A stretch of DNA of 64,000 bases from Marsupella aquatica (Eukaryota > Marchantiophyta). Under the pieces are notes generated by a model, which worked only from the letters and a program-made list of their open reading frames with translations, was not told the DNA's origin and did no database searches. The DNA lies in the NCBI GenBank assembly GCA_973895155.1, contig OZ316893.1:26846001-26910000 (forward strand), in the 5' to 3' direction. Below, one piece after another: positions 21,353 to 32,237 of this stretch (the first letter of the stretch is position 1; the number at the start of each line of letters is the position of its first letter). The position numbers were made by a program, and so were the translations under genes.

Positions 21353-22181
21353 ATTCCGTCGGATCCCTTCGGAAACTTCATTTCGGAAAAATCAACTATC
21401 CGATGTAACCCGCTTCGCAATATCCCATCCAATCCTCATCGGAAATCAACCATCGGACTTACTTCGGACTTTCCGTTGATGATGCCGACGGACTTTCCGA
21501 TTCCAACCCATTCGCAAACCTGCACATCCGATCCAATACGTATCGGACACCAACAAACAGACCTTCTCTCAAAACAACCATTGTCCGATAGTAATGGTAT
21601 GGGATAGTTCCATAGTTTTTGCTACGTACATTGCGATGCGTGTAGTATCGGAGTTTACGATACGTTTAGTATCGGAGTTTGCCTTTGGAGAATTATCGGA
21701 TATTGCGTTAGATTTGGTATCGGATAGTGCGATGTAATGAGGTTTGGAAAATCCAATGACGTTGCCATCGGACACATTGTTTTGATGTTTTGGTTTTGTT
21801 GGAGGGGTCCGATGCGGAAAGGATCGGATGCTGTGAAGGGGATTGAAACGAAAGGACCGATGAAGGTGCAAACGGACATCATAACGGATGGCTTAATTTG
21901 TTACAATAGCTACGGTTTCATGGGTGGTTATTTTGGGTTTGAGAACATCAACCAATATATTAGGGTCCAAAGGAGGCTCAAAACATGTGGTCAAAATCTC
22001 ATATTAAAAAAGGGGATGACCCCGATATGTACAAAATGGAATGGGCCTACCTAGTAGACCCATCTCAGCGACTGTTTGCTCCATGGGAACACCTAAATGG
22101 AGCACTGAGTAGAGACTACACTCCATGGCACCTGCTAAGATCTAATCAAAGCTACCAGACCTACCTACACGGCACTAACCT
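21340..22181. promoter_or_regulatory. CACTA-2 left subterminal array (TCCGAT / ATCGGA)
   Basis: From 21340 to about 21880 the hexamer TCCGAT or ATCGGA, and close variants, appears more than fifteen times in both orientations. The rest, to 22181, has no recognised gene. These are the expected sites for the element's accessory protein. Confidence 0.75.
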
Positions 22182-24783
22182 CTAAAAAGATGTGTTCCGT
22201 CCCTTCTTCTTCTTGTGGCGAGAGCGAAGCTGGGGAACAGGTGCGGGATCCACAACCGGTGGAGCCACCTGTTGACCAGATGGTGGGTATAATCTTGTCC
22301 TACCCCCTGACCCACTAGATGCACCGCTAGGCACGGTAGAAGTCCCACCAACCCCTGACACAACAGAGTGAAAGGAGGCCTCGCCCCCCGGCAGACCTAC
22401 TAGAGTGATGAGAGGCTGCGGCTGCGGATGATGCATGTGGCCCATGTCGTGCTGTACTGCCACCTGACTCACGAGATGGCGCTAGACCCCTAGAGCCACC
22501 ATCGTCCAAGTCACCACTGCCTCGACAAGGGGGGCTAGGTGCAGCAGATACTTCTCAACGAGGGGGGTTAGGTGCAGAGCATACTCCTGAGCGATGGTGT
22601 GGGCCTGCACCACCTCTACTACCCCCTGAAGGCCCCGGCCTCGTAGCCCGCGATGCTCCCCGTGACTGATGAGAGCTCACACCATCAACAGCATGTGACC
22701 CACCTCCCCTCCCTCCCAATATGAGGGTAACATGAGGTATCTGGGCAGTAGGGGCAACTCTAGGAACAGTCTGGGCAACTATAGGAACAGTCTGGGAAAC
22801 TCTAGGAATAGTCGCGGTAGCTCTAGGCTCCCTCTGCAACCCTGCCTCAGATGTTGAGTCCTCATCATCTGACTCCCCAGACCCCTCCTCCTCCTCCTGC
22901 ACATTACAATTAATTAAAGTAAGGAACTTGGTCAAAACTCTACAAATGTAGCAGTGCTCTAGCTAAGCAAAATATTGTCCCAACTTAGGTAGGGGGAGGG
23001 AACAATTACCTCTCCCAGCTCATCCTCAATCTATCACTTTAGAGCACGGGGTCCATCCCTTGCTGCTAGTTCCCTCTCTTTTGGATCAATGGGACGACCA
23101 TACTCCCTCTCCTAACATTTCAAAATAAAAAGACCACTTCAGCACAATAAATTTAGTTTCAACCATAAAATCCACTCCCTATACCAAACTTCTCCCTCTC
23201 AAAACTCTATGCCTTCTATAACTTCTATAACTTACTTAACCCCTAGCAAATACTCTAAACCCTAAAAAAATCACCAGTGAACTCAAGAAGGGGTCCATTC
23301 CGGAATTTCATGCAAGTCAAGCATCCCTATCCTATGCAATCAAAAAAACCCTAAACCCTACCCGTTTTAAACAAACTAAACCCAAATTCACTCAAAATAT
23401 ACTCGTTCCGATGCAGCATCCGATATGGATTCTATTGGACTGCTATTGGACCCCTCATCCGCTAAATTTTAATGTTACTATGTCCGATGCGGGTTACGAC
23501 GAACAAACATCGGACTTAACAGTCCTGAGAGCAAAACAAGGGGGATCGGATCGTGATAAAGCAAAACGGGACAACCAAAATGTTCACTCTTCGCAAGAGA
23601 AGTCAGGTGGTCAGGGAGAGGAGCAAGGGAGGAGGGAGCTAGGAGGGAGGAGGGAGGAGCCACTTACAAACTCGGCCTTCAATCGATTGGAGCCGCCTTG
23701 CCCCATCCGGTGAGTCACAATGGGCCTCTCTTCTACTCGCTTCAATGCTGCTATGATGTTTGCAGGAGGTTTTTGAAGTCTTGCTGCTTGAGCTGCCCAC
23801 TGTCGAAGGTTCAGTTGGAGGGGTGCCATGTCAATATCCTCCCCGGCAGCTCACTTTTCTTCTGCAATCCTGATTTCGTTGTCCCAATGTCGTCTCTTTA
23901 GCCAGGCTCGAACAGAGAGCTCCTCCTCAAGCCAAGCTGTCCATGCATCCTGGGGAATCACATCTGGACACTGGTGCTCCCTGACCACCTCTGCATCTAT
24001 TGGCAAATCAGTAAGGTAATCCCTCATCTTCTCCCGCACATGATTCCTTGCATCTGAAACAGAGGCTGAAATTTGACTGTTTAGAAATTTGTCTTCAAGG
24101 TGGGCTCCGTTCTTGAATCTTTCTTTGATCTGCTCCTGAACCCTGGTCCTCTCCTCCTCTGTTTTCTTACCCCAGTAGTCTAGTGGCCCAAAATTTGCCC
24201 TCACAACCTGCAAGAATTGGCTGCAGAACAAATTGTAGCTCCTAGGTATTGGAGCCCCACCTGAATTGATAGCCGGCTCAGGTTGCAGAGCCCTCTCAGC
24301 CTCCCTTCGCCTTTGATCCTCAACTAGCAGCCTCTCTGCCTCCCTAGCTTATCTTCAAAGCTTTTTCTCCCTTTTCCGAGGAGAGAGAGCCTCCTCACCA
24401 TTTGGCCTAGCCCTCTCCGCCTCCTTTCTCTTCTTCCTCGCCTCTTTCTCTGTTGCGAGGCCTGCTGCAGCAGCCTTCTCTGCCTCACCTTTTGAGGCAT
24501 CAAGCAAAACCTGAAGCATCGAGACTACTCTTGCTGCATCCTCCACTGAAAGCCCTGCCTTGGCCACAAACAACTCCCTCATTATCTCCTCATATGGCCG
24601 GGATGGCCCAGCCCCGTCTCCCCCATCACCCAATCCTCCTTCCCCCACCATCTCTCCTCCTTCCCGAGCTCCTCCCCTCTCGGCCTTAGAAAATTTTCTG
24701 AAATGACTGATGTGCGAAGGAAGCCCCGTAGTGTGCGCCTTCGCAAGCGCATCGGGATTTACGGATTTCAAATTTTGAATCAA
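22182..24783 (-). pseudogene. CACTA-2 accessory protein (TNPA / Transposase_24-like), minus strand
   Basis: One frame runs from 24783 to 23668 (372 codons), broken by TGA and TAA near 24355-24347 and TGA at 23853-23851, all where Arg or Gln fits. An intron from a GTAAGT donor (23667) to a TGTGCAG acceptor (22897) joins in phase to an exon from 22896, which reaches 22182 with one stop and one frameshift. The protein has a long Glu/Lys/Arg coiled coil, then a segment (FGPLDYW, KFLNSQISASVSDARN, PDVIPQDAWTAWLEEE) resembling the plant Ptta/En/Spm accessory domain, a Ser/Gly/Pro-rich tail and a final KKKKGR nuclear signal. No in-frame ATG lies at 24783, so the start is probably downstream or in an unseen exon. 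It would bind subterminal repeats. Confidence 0.65.
22897..23667 (-). other. Intron of the CACTA-2 accessory gene, with internal TCCGAT motifs
   Basis: Bounded by a GTAAGT donor and a pyrimidine/AG acceptor on the minus strand. It holds a second small cluster of the subterminal TCCGAT/ATCGGA motif at about 23400-23550, and AAACCCTAA telobox-like motifs at about 23255-23268 and 23347-23363. Confidence 0.55.
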
Positions 24784-25649
24784 GTCCGATTGTTTCTGCT
24801 TCGAAACATCCGTAGCGTATAATATTGAATGTCAAATCGGACCTTCCGATGCGTGTTGCATCGGACCCCTCCTCCGGCTCGTTATTCCTCGCTTTTATGA
24901 AGTGTGATACGTTGGAAACGGTATCGGACCCCTCGTATAATATTATCGGATAGGGGGTTAAGTAGGGCTTATGTAGGGGTCATGTAGGTGTATGTGGGAA
25001 GGACCGGTTGTATTAACATTTAATCATCATGTATGTTTGAATCAGGTTTTATAGGGCCCTACATGTGGACACATACCGCAGGGGGTTGGCAACGGTGTCG
25101 TGGATGTGATATATTGACCTTCTTGCAATTTTGGGGTTTGTACCTGAATCCAGATTTTTTTGTGATATACTTTGGTTATCCATGTTCAATTTGCTAATAT
25201 TCGTCTTTGGGTTTGATGTGTAGTACCTTGGTTTTGAAGGGGTGGTTAGGCTTTTGTAGGGTGTTAGCTAGGTAGGTTATTTTGCAATGCACAGTGTGAG
25301 ACCGCGCATCCAAAAGGTATGATGCCCCATCCATTTATTCCTTGATCCTTTAGGCTATTTCAGGTTTGGCATGCAAGTTTTTATCATATGTGCTTGAGCT
25401 TGTTTTCGGAAATTGTAGATCATGCATGCTCATTATGAAAATGTCCACCTTGCAAAGATTTTGGATATCCCCACACTTTGTGTATAGAGATACGGCCTAG
25501 TAGGCACGGCAGAGCGCGGGTATCATTGAGGTATAGCAAGTGTTGTATATATGTCTCTCATTCAATTGTTTTTCTAGACATAAATATTTGTCTTGCTGGT
25601 TTTTTTCTTTCATCCAACATATTGTCATGGTTGTATGATATATATGCAG
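24784..25649. promoter_or_regulatory. Divergent intergenic region between CACTA-2 genes
   Basis: It separates the minus-strand accessory gene from the + strand SET gene. The first 180 bp (24784-24960) carry another cluster of TCCGAT/ATCGGA motifs, which suggests a two-way promoter controlled by the element's own DNA-binding protein (inference). A small ATG exon candidate with a GTATGA donor lies at about 25288-25317. Confidence 0.5.
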
Positions 25650-26966
25650 ATGTCTTGCTTCCAATAGTTCCACGTCGGATTCAAACTCAGACACGAGCTT
25701 GTCTGAGGAGGAGGTTCCTCCACCCCCCCCTCCAGACCAACCTCGTGCTCGGCCACTAGGGTCCATACCTTGTTGGTGTGTGAGATGTAAGGGACTTGTG
25801 GTTCGACATGCCTGGGAGACTTGTGAGCACATCAAAAACTATAGTCGCCACGAGGGTGATACACCAGGGTATTTGCCTAGCCAGGTAATAAATACGTCCC
25901 TCCTTCATTCCATGAAATTCCAATAATTAGTCCACAAATGCTAAATTACTTTACATCTAAACAACAATTCATGTATTGATTTGTGTCAAATCATTGTTTG
26001 TTGAAATAGGTGCCTTGTAGACCCCCACCTCCTCTGGTTGATAATGCTATGTGGTTGGAAGGGTTTCTAGCAAGGGCTAGTGAGTTGCTTGCATCTGCCC
26101 TTGCCCATCCACCTCTTAGTCCCCCTGCTCCTATCCCCACACATGCGCATGTAGACGAGGATGCACCGGTCTCTCGACCCGAGGAAATGGATACTAGGGT
26201 CCTACGTACACATTCACGGTCTCGCAGACATAGATGACAATATGAACTGGTGGAGCAGGTAGAGAATCGGGAGGAGGCGTTACGTAGTGATCGACCACCC
26301 GGAAAAGGAGATTATATTTGTGTTGAGGGCCGGTTTGGACTATCTTATCTCACTGGTAGGGCTGCTGATGTTTGGAAGGACTTTTCTCCTAGTCTCTTCA
26401 AATTTCCAGATTTCATTCATACTGATGAACCAGTTGACATATGGGGTCGGCCTTGGATAGTGAAGGCATCCTCTATTGGTGCTGATATAGGATATGGTCT
26501 ATATGCTTTGGAGGACATTGTGGTCCCTCCAAAGCCATGGAGACGTGGATATGACGGAGAGCACCTTTCCCGGCACCTTTTCCCTTACATTGGGGCTGTA
26601 TTTCATGCAAAGAGTTGGAAGACTTTGTTGCGTCAGCACCCAAGCTGGGGGGTGTACGCCTTGAGGATGGACTCAGACCCAGATGAGGTTTTGACTAGGC
26701 CGTGGCATTGTAGGATGATTGATGGTGACCCTATTCAGAATGGTAATTTAGCAGGGTACATCAATAGTACAACGGGTAGAGGTAGAGATTTTGAGGCTAA
26801 TGTAGAGTGGATCCAAATTTTTGGCCCTCCTAGAGATCCGTATTTTGTGAAACATATGGATGACCATATCATGACAGTAGCCATTAGGACTATTAGAGCC
26901 GGTGAGGAGATATTGTGTGAGTATGAGTGGGACGCCCCAAAATTGTCCCTACGTTGCCGTCCATGA
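25650..26966 (+). pseudogene. SET-domain protein carried by CACTA-2, with a transposase-like N-terminal exon
   Basis: Two exons join in phase: 25650-25884 (acceptor ATATGCAG, donor GTAATA) and 26010-26966. Exon 1 has an acidic/Pro-rich stretch then CWCVRCKG...CEHIKNY, similar to the Cys/His motif at the start of En/Spm transposases. Exon 2 has one stop (TGA 26235-26237, Arg expected) and then a SET domain over about 26310-26930: IGYGLYALEDI, PYIGAVF, GNLAGYINS with ANVEW, and the terminal RTIRAGEEILCEYEW with the catalytic-type Tyr. The usual NHSCxPN is replaced by YINSTTG...ANVE, so the substrate may differ from standard H3 lysine enzymes. SET proteins methylate lysine with AdoMet. Only one stop separates it from a complete frame. 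Confidence 0.78.
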
Positions 26967-27136
26967 TAGTATGTTGGACTTACATGCATGTAAATCTTAC
27001 ATTGAATTAATGAGATTCATGATGATTTATATATATATATTGATGATTGTAATGAGATTAATGTTAATGAGATTGCATTGATGTTGTATGATAGAATCAA
27101 TATGTACAATCTGATATTGGGGTCATATCACGAGCT

Positions 27137-30100
27137 ATGCGACAACACATTGTTGAGGCCATGGTGGCCAACCATGGGCATGATGGAGGGATGCAGGAGG
27201 ATGATGTACAACATGAGGGTGATAATCCTACTCAAGCACATCTGGATGAGGAGAGGGCCATGGATGAGGTCATGGACCAATTTTATGATGATGATGTTGA
27301 TATTGGTATGGAGGATATGGGTACAGCTGATGACAACACCACTCATCCAAGACCTTCTAGGGGGGGACAGAACAAGGATTGGGAGGAGGCTCAACGTCAT
27401 GCTCGTACTCGCATATTTGAGGGTAGCACCTTATCTCGGCTCTTTGCAATAATGTTGTTGCTGAATGTGCAACAAAGACATGGGGCTAGCAACCTACTTT
27501 TGGATGATGTTTTTCGTACCTTGCATGATCACATTTTGCCACCAGGCAATACCATGCCAGCCTCTTGGAAGGAGGCAAAACAAGTGTTGAAGTCCATTGG
27601 CCTCAAGTATGTAGTGATACATGCATGTGTGAATGATTGTATTCTTTTGAGGGGGGAGCATGAGAATGCAACTGCATGTCCTAAGTGTGAGAAGCCGCGC
27701 TACCGTGATGACATGTTGACAGGGAAGGTGCCTCAAAAGGTTATGCGATACTTTCCTCTCATCCCCCGATTGCGACATCAGTACCGTTGTGCAGAGTTAG
27801 CTGAGTACATGGTATGGCACTCAAAGAATCATTCTGATATGGCTACGAACTCTAGTGCCATGCGGATGATGGTTGACTCTCCTGCCAATCGATTTTTTGA
27901 GGGCAGATGGGGGGAGTTCAGCACTGAACCACGACATGTTCAACTTGGCTTGGCAGCTGATGGTATCAGCCCTTTTGCATTGGCGGGTAAAGCAAAACCA
28001 TATTCAGTATGGCCAGTAGTTTTGACTAACTACAATATCCTTCCATGGATGGCCATGAAGAAAGGTCATTTATTGCTCTCCATGATCATCTCGGGTCCTA
28101 AGCAAGTAAAAAAGATTGACATCTACTTGCAACCATTGATTGATGAGCTTTTGCAACTGTGGAGAGGAGTGGATTGTTATGACGGACGTCGCAATATAGG
28201 AGGTGTACCTCGCACGTTTACCCTCAAGGCCATCCTTATGTGGACCATGCATGACCTACCAGGTATGACCTGATAAACCTTAGCTTATTTCCTTGATGTA
28301 CTACCTTAAATTTAGTGTGCATTAACCTTATTTCATAATTGGCTGGTTGTATATGGGCTTGGTACAGGGTTTGGGTATATCTCTGGATTGCAAACATCAG
28401 ACTATCGAGCTTGCCCTTCATGCGGACCGGATTTGGAGGGAGTGGCAAGACGCAAGTCAAGTACTTTGCGTAAGATAGTTTACATTGGTCATACCAAATC
28501 TTCCAGCAGACCATCCTTGGAGGAGTGATCATTTCTTGTATGACATTGATGAGGGCCAACCTGATACTCGTCCTCAACCTCAGCGAAAGGATCCAACATA
28601 TTGGAGAGAGGTATGGGAGAGAGTTCAAGACCCTGATGATCCATTACAGTTTCTCCGATGTGGCATGACCCGTTTATCTGCATTGTCACAGTTGCCATAT
28701 TGGTCAGAGATGCCCATTAATCACTTGTTGGATGCGATGCACATTGAGGGAAATGTGGGGAGATCATTGATTCGTCATCTATATGGGGAGAAGAACCACA
28801 ACTGGAGAGAAAGTTGTGAGGAGATGGGGATGCATGGTCTTTTGGGTTTTTGGCCATCTTTGGACCCCCTTGGTGATCCCCCTAGCATCCATCCTCCTTG
28901 GGTTTTGACCAGGGCAGAGCGCATAGAGTTTCGCAGACGGATTGGGTCAATGAGGTTTCCCACAGGTTATGGTGCCAATCTTCGTAAGGCATTTGGGGGG
29001 GATGATTCTCCAAAATGGCCATCGTACCTAAAAACACATGATTATCATCGGTTACTAGAACATGTCATTCCAGTTGAGATTATTGGATTGGGTAGTGAGG
29101 AACTTCGTGATGCTCTTTGGTCATTGGGCAAGTTTTTGAGATGGGTATGTCAGAAGGAGGTACCAGAGGATGACATTGCTGCGATGGAGATATTTGGAGT
29201 AGAGGTTGTTTGCAAGTTGGAGAAGGCACTTCCACCCTCATGCTTTGATGGTCAGGTTCATTTCCTCATACATTTAGTGCGTGAGGTAGCAATTGCAGGC
29301 CCAGTACATTGTCGATGGATGTATTGGGTAGAGCGTTACATGGGGGTGATGAAGTCATATGTCTCTAATCGGGCTAGGGTGGAAGGTAGCATTGCAGAGC
29401 GTCATCTTGGAGCAGAGAGTATGTTTTATTGTACAAACATAGTTGTCACACTAGATCCAAGGGCACCTAGGGGATGGATAGATGAGGCGGCACGAGAGGC
29501 AGACTATTAGGATGATAGACTCACTGGGGCATCAGGAGAGCATGGCTTAGGCTCAGCAGAGCGTTTGCAACTTACAACATTTATATTGTATAACTCACCA
29601 GAGGTTGTAGGGGAGTGGACAACATTTTATGAGGAGGAGAAGCAAAATAGTCGACGGCCACGGTTGTTTCCCAAGTTTCACCCATACATGAAATCAAAGT
29701 TGTTAGAAGTGGATGCCTTGGTGGGTACCGGAGACAGTATATTACATTACCCACAAGTGACTGATAAGCTTCGTACCTTGGTTCATGGTCCACTGCTTAA
29801 AGTCACGACTCGGACGACAATGTGGTCAAAGGGGAGACATTTTTGTGTGGAACGACTTGATGAGAAGAGAGCAGCTACACAAGATTGTGGGGTGATGGGT
29901 TGAATTGGTTCACCCAGGATTCCTAGAGTAGCACGTCAAACATGAACCCCATTCGCTCCACCGTGGCCCATTATGGGAAGATTGATGAGATCCTGACAGT
30001 GAAGTACCATGCACATACTACTTTGGAGGAGGTGGTATTTAAGTGCAAATGGTTCAAGATGAATCTTGTAGGCAACAATCGAACATGTGAAGATGATGCG

Positions 30101-30340
30101 TGCGGATTTACCCGTTTGAAGACATCTGCAAATAGTGTCATTAGTTCTAATTGGAGGTCCTTAGATCCCTTTGCCTTCCCACGTCACCTTGAGCAGTGCT
30201 TTTACCTACCCTATCCAGATGACCCACATTGGTCCATTGTCATGCCTTATATCCCTAGATCACGGTCTATAGTCCAAGAGAGACCCAATGTCGTTGTAGT
30301 GGAAGACAACGACATCCCCGACCCTCCACAAGCTAGTTAG
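27137..30340 (+). pseudogene. TNPD (tnp2-type) transposase of CACTA-2
   Basis: Exon 27137-28262 holds an acidic N-terminus and the tnp2 core (CPKCEKPRYR, VMRYFPLIPRL, LGLAADGISPF, LTNYNILPW). A GTATGA/TACAG intron (28263-28367) joins in phase at the DLPG-FGYISG motif. A small deletion near 28497 shifts the frame; from 28498 to 29510 follow DAMHIEGNVGRSLI and a DUF4218-like region, then TAG at 29508 where Gln fits. The DUF4216-like tail is at 29942-30340 after a further shift. Unlike the CACTA-1 enzyme, no N-terminal Cys cluster is encoded in this exon; a similar motif lies in the exon at 25650. It is probably inactive. Confidence 0.88.
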
Positions 30341-31055
30341 TATATTTTGTATGTAGCTAGGCCCCCCCCCAACCACACCACCTTCATGTTTTTTTAATTG
30401 GCAATATAAAAGTTGGCATCATTACTTCTTTAATTGTCATGGTATGCACATGCCCAAAATCTCTTGGTTATATATAGAAGTGTCCTTACCTTATATACCC
30501 TTCCTAAGAACCCCCCCGCCTTATGTCCCATTGACCGTCCCATGAAAAAGCCATCGGATTTCCATCGCACCTTCTAGAAACAGAAACCAGACTGATACTT
30601 CCAACTACGGACTATTCCATATAAAACCCATCTGACACACATTTCCGATCCTCTCCACAACGTACACCTTCTCCTCCTTTGTTGACGAGATATCCGATCC
30701 AACATCCGACGGACAATGTCTGACATAATTTTTTATGCACAAACTATCCGACCCTAAACCCAACGGACACAAATATCCGATGCATTCCATGACGGTCCTA
30801 GTCCGATACAACTACCAACGCAAACATCTTGCGATGCATTAAGGTTCGGACGAATTATGCGGTCATAGCGACATAGTTTCCGATATGTTTAGTGTTGGAT
30901 ACTGTCCGATAGTAGTACGATGGGACAGTGTATGCGATGGGTTTTACATCGGAATATGTAGATCCGATGGTATCAGGATCAGAAAATACGTTGCGGGGCA
31001 TATCGGATATTGTCCGAAGTGTTTGGCATGGGATGGGTGACGTTTGGCTCAAAAG
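30341..31055. promoter_or_regulatory. CACTA-2 right subterminal region with TCCGAT / ATCGGA array
   Basis: After a C-run at 30362-30370 and AT-rich DNA, the hexamer TCCGAT/ATCGGA and variants recur more than fifteen times from about 30550 to 31055, in both orientations, mirroring the left subterminal array. Confidence 0.75.
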
Positions 31056-31088
31056 GAGTATCGGAAAACCGCCGAAAATGTACTAGTA
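31056..31088. repeat. CACTA-2 right terminal inverted repeat, terminal base altered
   Basis: It ends AAAATGTACTAGTA instead of the expected AAAATGTACTAGTG, then the TTG duplication at 31089-31091. Confidence 0.85.
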
Positions 31089-31451
31089 TTGTGTAGCAAT
31101 GTGTATGCGCACGACAGCTGTCACACCATTTAGAGTGGTAGTAAAGTATATTGTACTATCTAGGGTATAGAGGTTTTGTATGTGTGCTATATGAGCACTT
31201 TGTGTTTAGTTTGAGTTGGTGTGAGGGATAGTTATCCCCTTGTGTTGGCTCAAAGGCCTCATCTTTCAATGTTGAGCCTTTGAGCATGAGCTTGGTGGCT
31301 ATGGTGTGGCTGACCAGGTTGTGTGCATGTAACGTGGATTCCTTGAAGCACAAGGTGCGTTGGGCTTGACATATATGTGTGATCGCGTCGGACGGGATTG
31401 ATGTTGGATTAGCACTGATCATTGTTCAATTTCATCCATTGAAGATTATTG
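31089..31451 (+). repeat. 3' LTR, right part
   Basis: It continues the LTR from 21318; the joined sequence aligns with 31452-31590. No coding potential. The LTR would be about 470 bp in total if it ends just before 31452. Confidence 0.6.
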
Positions 31452-31600
31452 TGGATTTTGGGCATGTGTGGACATTGGTTCCATTTGTACTCCATTCTCT
31501 TATGTTTGTGTTAGTGGATTGTGACTATGGCGCTTGGATATGTGTGACAAGCGATGTATGTTGTGTAGCGATGTGTATGCACACGACACCATTTATCCAA
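31452..31600 (+). repeat. Partial second LTR copy, uninterrupted
   Basis: It starts TGGATTTTGGGCATG, one mismatch from the LTR start at 21210, and stays similar through GATGTATGTTGTGTAGC, which is the CACTA-2 insertion point without the insertion. Similarity fades after about 31595. It could be a tandem LTR left by recombination or a duplication inside the LTR. Confidence 0.65.
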
Positions 31601-32223
31601 GCACACACTGCTTAGGATATAGTGTGCAACTTAGTTGACCCAACCACATCTCCAACTATGGTTATATGTCGTAATCCTAGACCTGCGAGTAAATACCTAA
31701 CAATTAGGTGGTTAGTCTCTCATTTATTTTTGCTTGTTACCCTCCTTTCCAAGCCCAGGGGGCTACACTAGTTGTAGCACCATCTATTTGCGATCCTCAA
31801 AACCATTCAAGGAGACAAGTCTGTGGAAACTCATTAACTCGGCCTTGATTCTCCCCCACACCTTGCCGGAAGGGGTACCTTGTCTTTTCATTCCCATTTT
31901 GACATCACCCTTGTCACTTTTTAGGTCAGGGTCTCATACTCGCTGCCCATGCCCCAAAGTCAATTACTCATCTTTACTCTTATGTTATTTTTACTTTTCA
32001 TTAAGTTTTGAATTAATGCTTCAAGTGACGTTCATTGCAATTACCCGGATGGAAGTACCCCTAGACGACGTTTTCTTATTTTTGCATGTTTGTAAGCAGG
32101 AGAAGAAGACAGATTTTGGGAAGGTGCGTCTCGCTTTGTGATTTGTGTCTGTGTAAGCAAACAATTAATGTGTGCAGATTTGGATTTGGCTTTCAGTTCA
32201 TTCCTTTTGCTTGTGCAAATAAG
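31601..32223. other. Spacer between the nested complex and the LINE, with a dispersed repeat
   Basis: No gene recognised. It contains one half of the inverted repeat pair described at 31804-31921. Confidence 0.5.
31804..31921 (-). repeat. Left half of a long-range inverted repeat (partner 43409-43525)
   Basis: It is the reverse complement of 43409-43525 with roughly 80 percent identity by eye. Read on the minus strand it corresponds to the partner's + strand reading frame. Confidence 0.75.
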
Positions 32224-32237
32224 AATTGGGATGTCTT
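32224..32237. repeat. LINE target-site duplication, left copy
   Basis: AATTGGGATGTCTT, repeated exactly at 39482-39495. Confidence 0.88.

Larger units (their letters stand above)
21319..31088 (+). mobile_element. CACTA-2: 9.8-kb CACTA transposon inserted in the 3' LTR
   Basis: The left end is CACTAGTACATTTT. The right end is the reverse complement of TACTAGTACATTTT, so the outermost base has changed. TTG flanks both sides (21316-21318 and 31089-31091). A related uninterrupted LTR sequence at about 31547-31588 shows the empty site. Inside are a minus-strand accessory gene (24783-22182), a + strand SET-domain gene (25650-26966) and a + strand TNPD gene (27137-30340). Confidence 0.92.
1..31600 (+). 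mobile_element. Ty3/gypsy LTR retrotransposon, nested and decayed, 5' end outside window
   Basis: The element survives in three blocks: gag start (1-641), gag end plus pol (14569-21318), and the remainder of the 3' LTR (31089 to about 31451, with a partial second LTR copy to about 31600). The blocks are separated by two CACTA insertions whose 3-bp target duplications show exactly where sequence was interrupted. The order is gag with zinc knuckles, retropepsin, C5 DNA methyltransferase, reverse transcriptase, RNase H, integrase, PHD finger. RT before integrase is the Ty3/gypsy order. Many in-frame stops and several 1-2 nt frameshifts show the copy is dead. The 5' LTR and primer-binding site are not in the window. 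Confidence 0.93.

Noticed and set aside
23255-23363. CCCTAAA repeats as an interstitial telomere
   Set aside because: Only one or two units each, inside an intron; they fit a telobox motif or chance.
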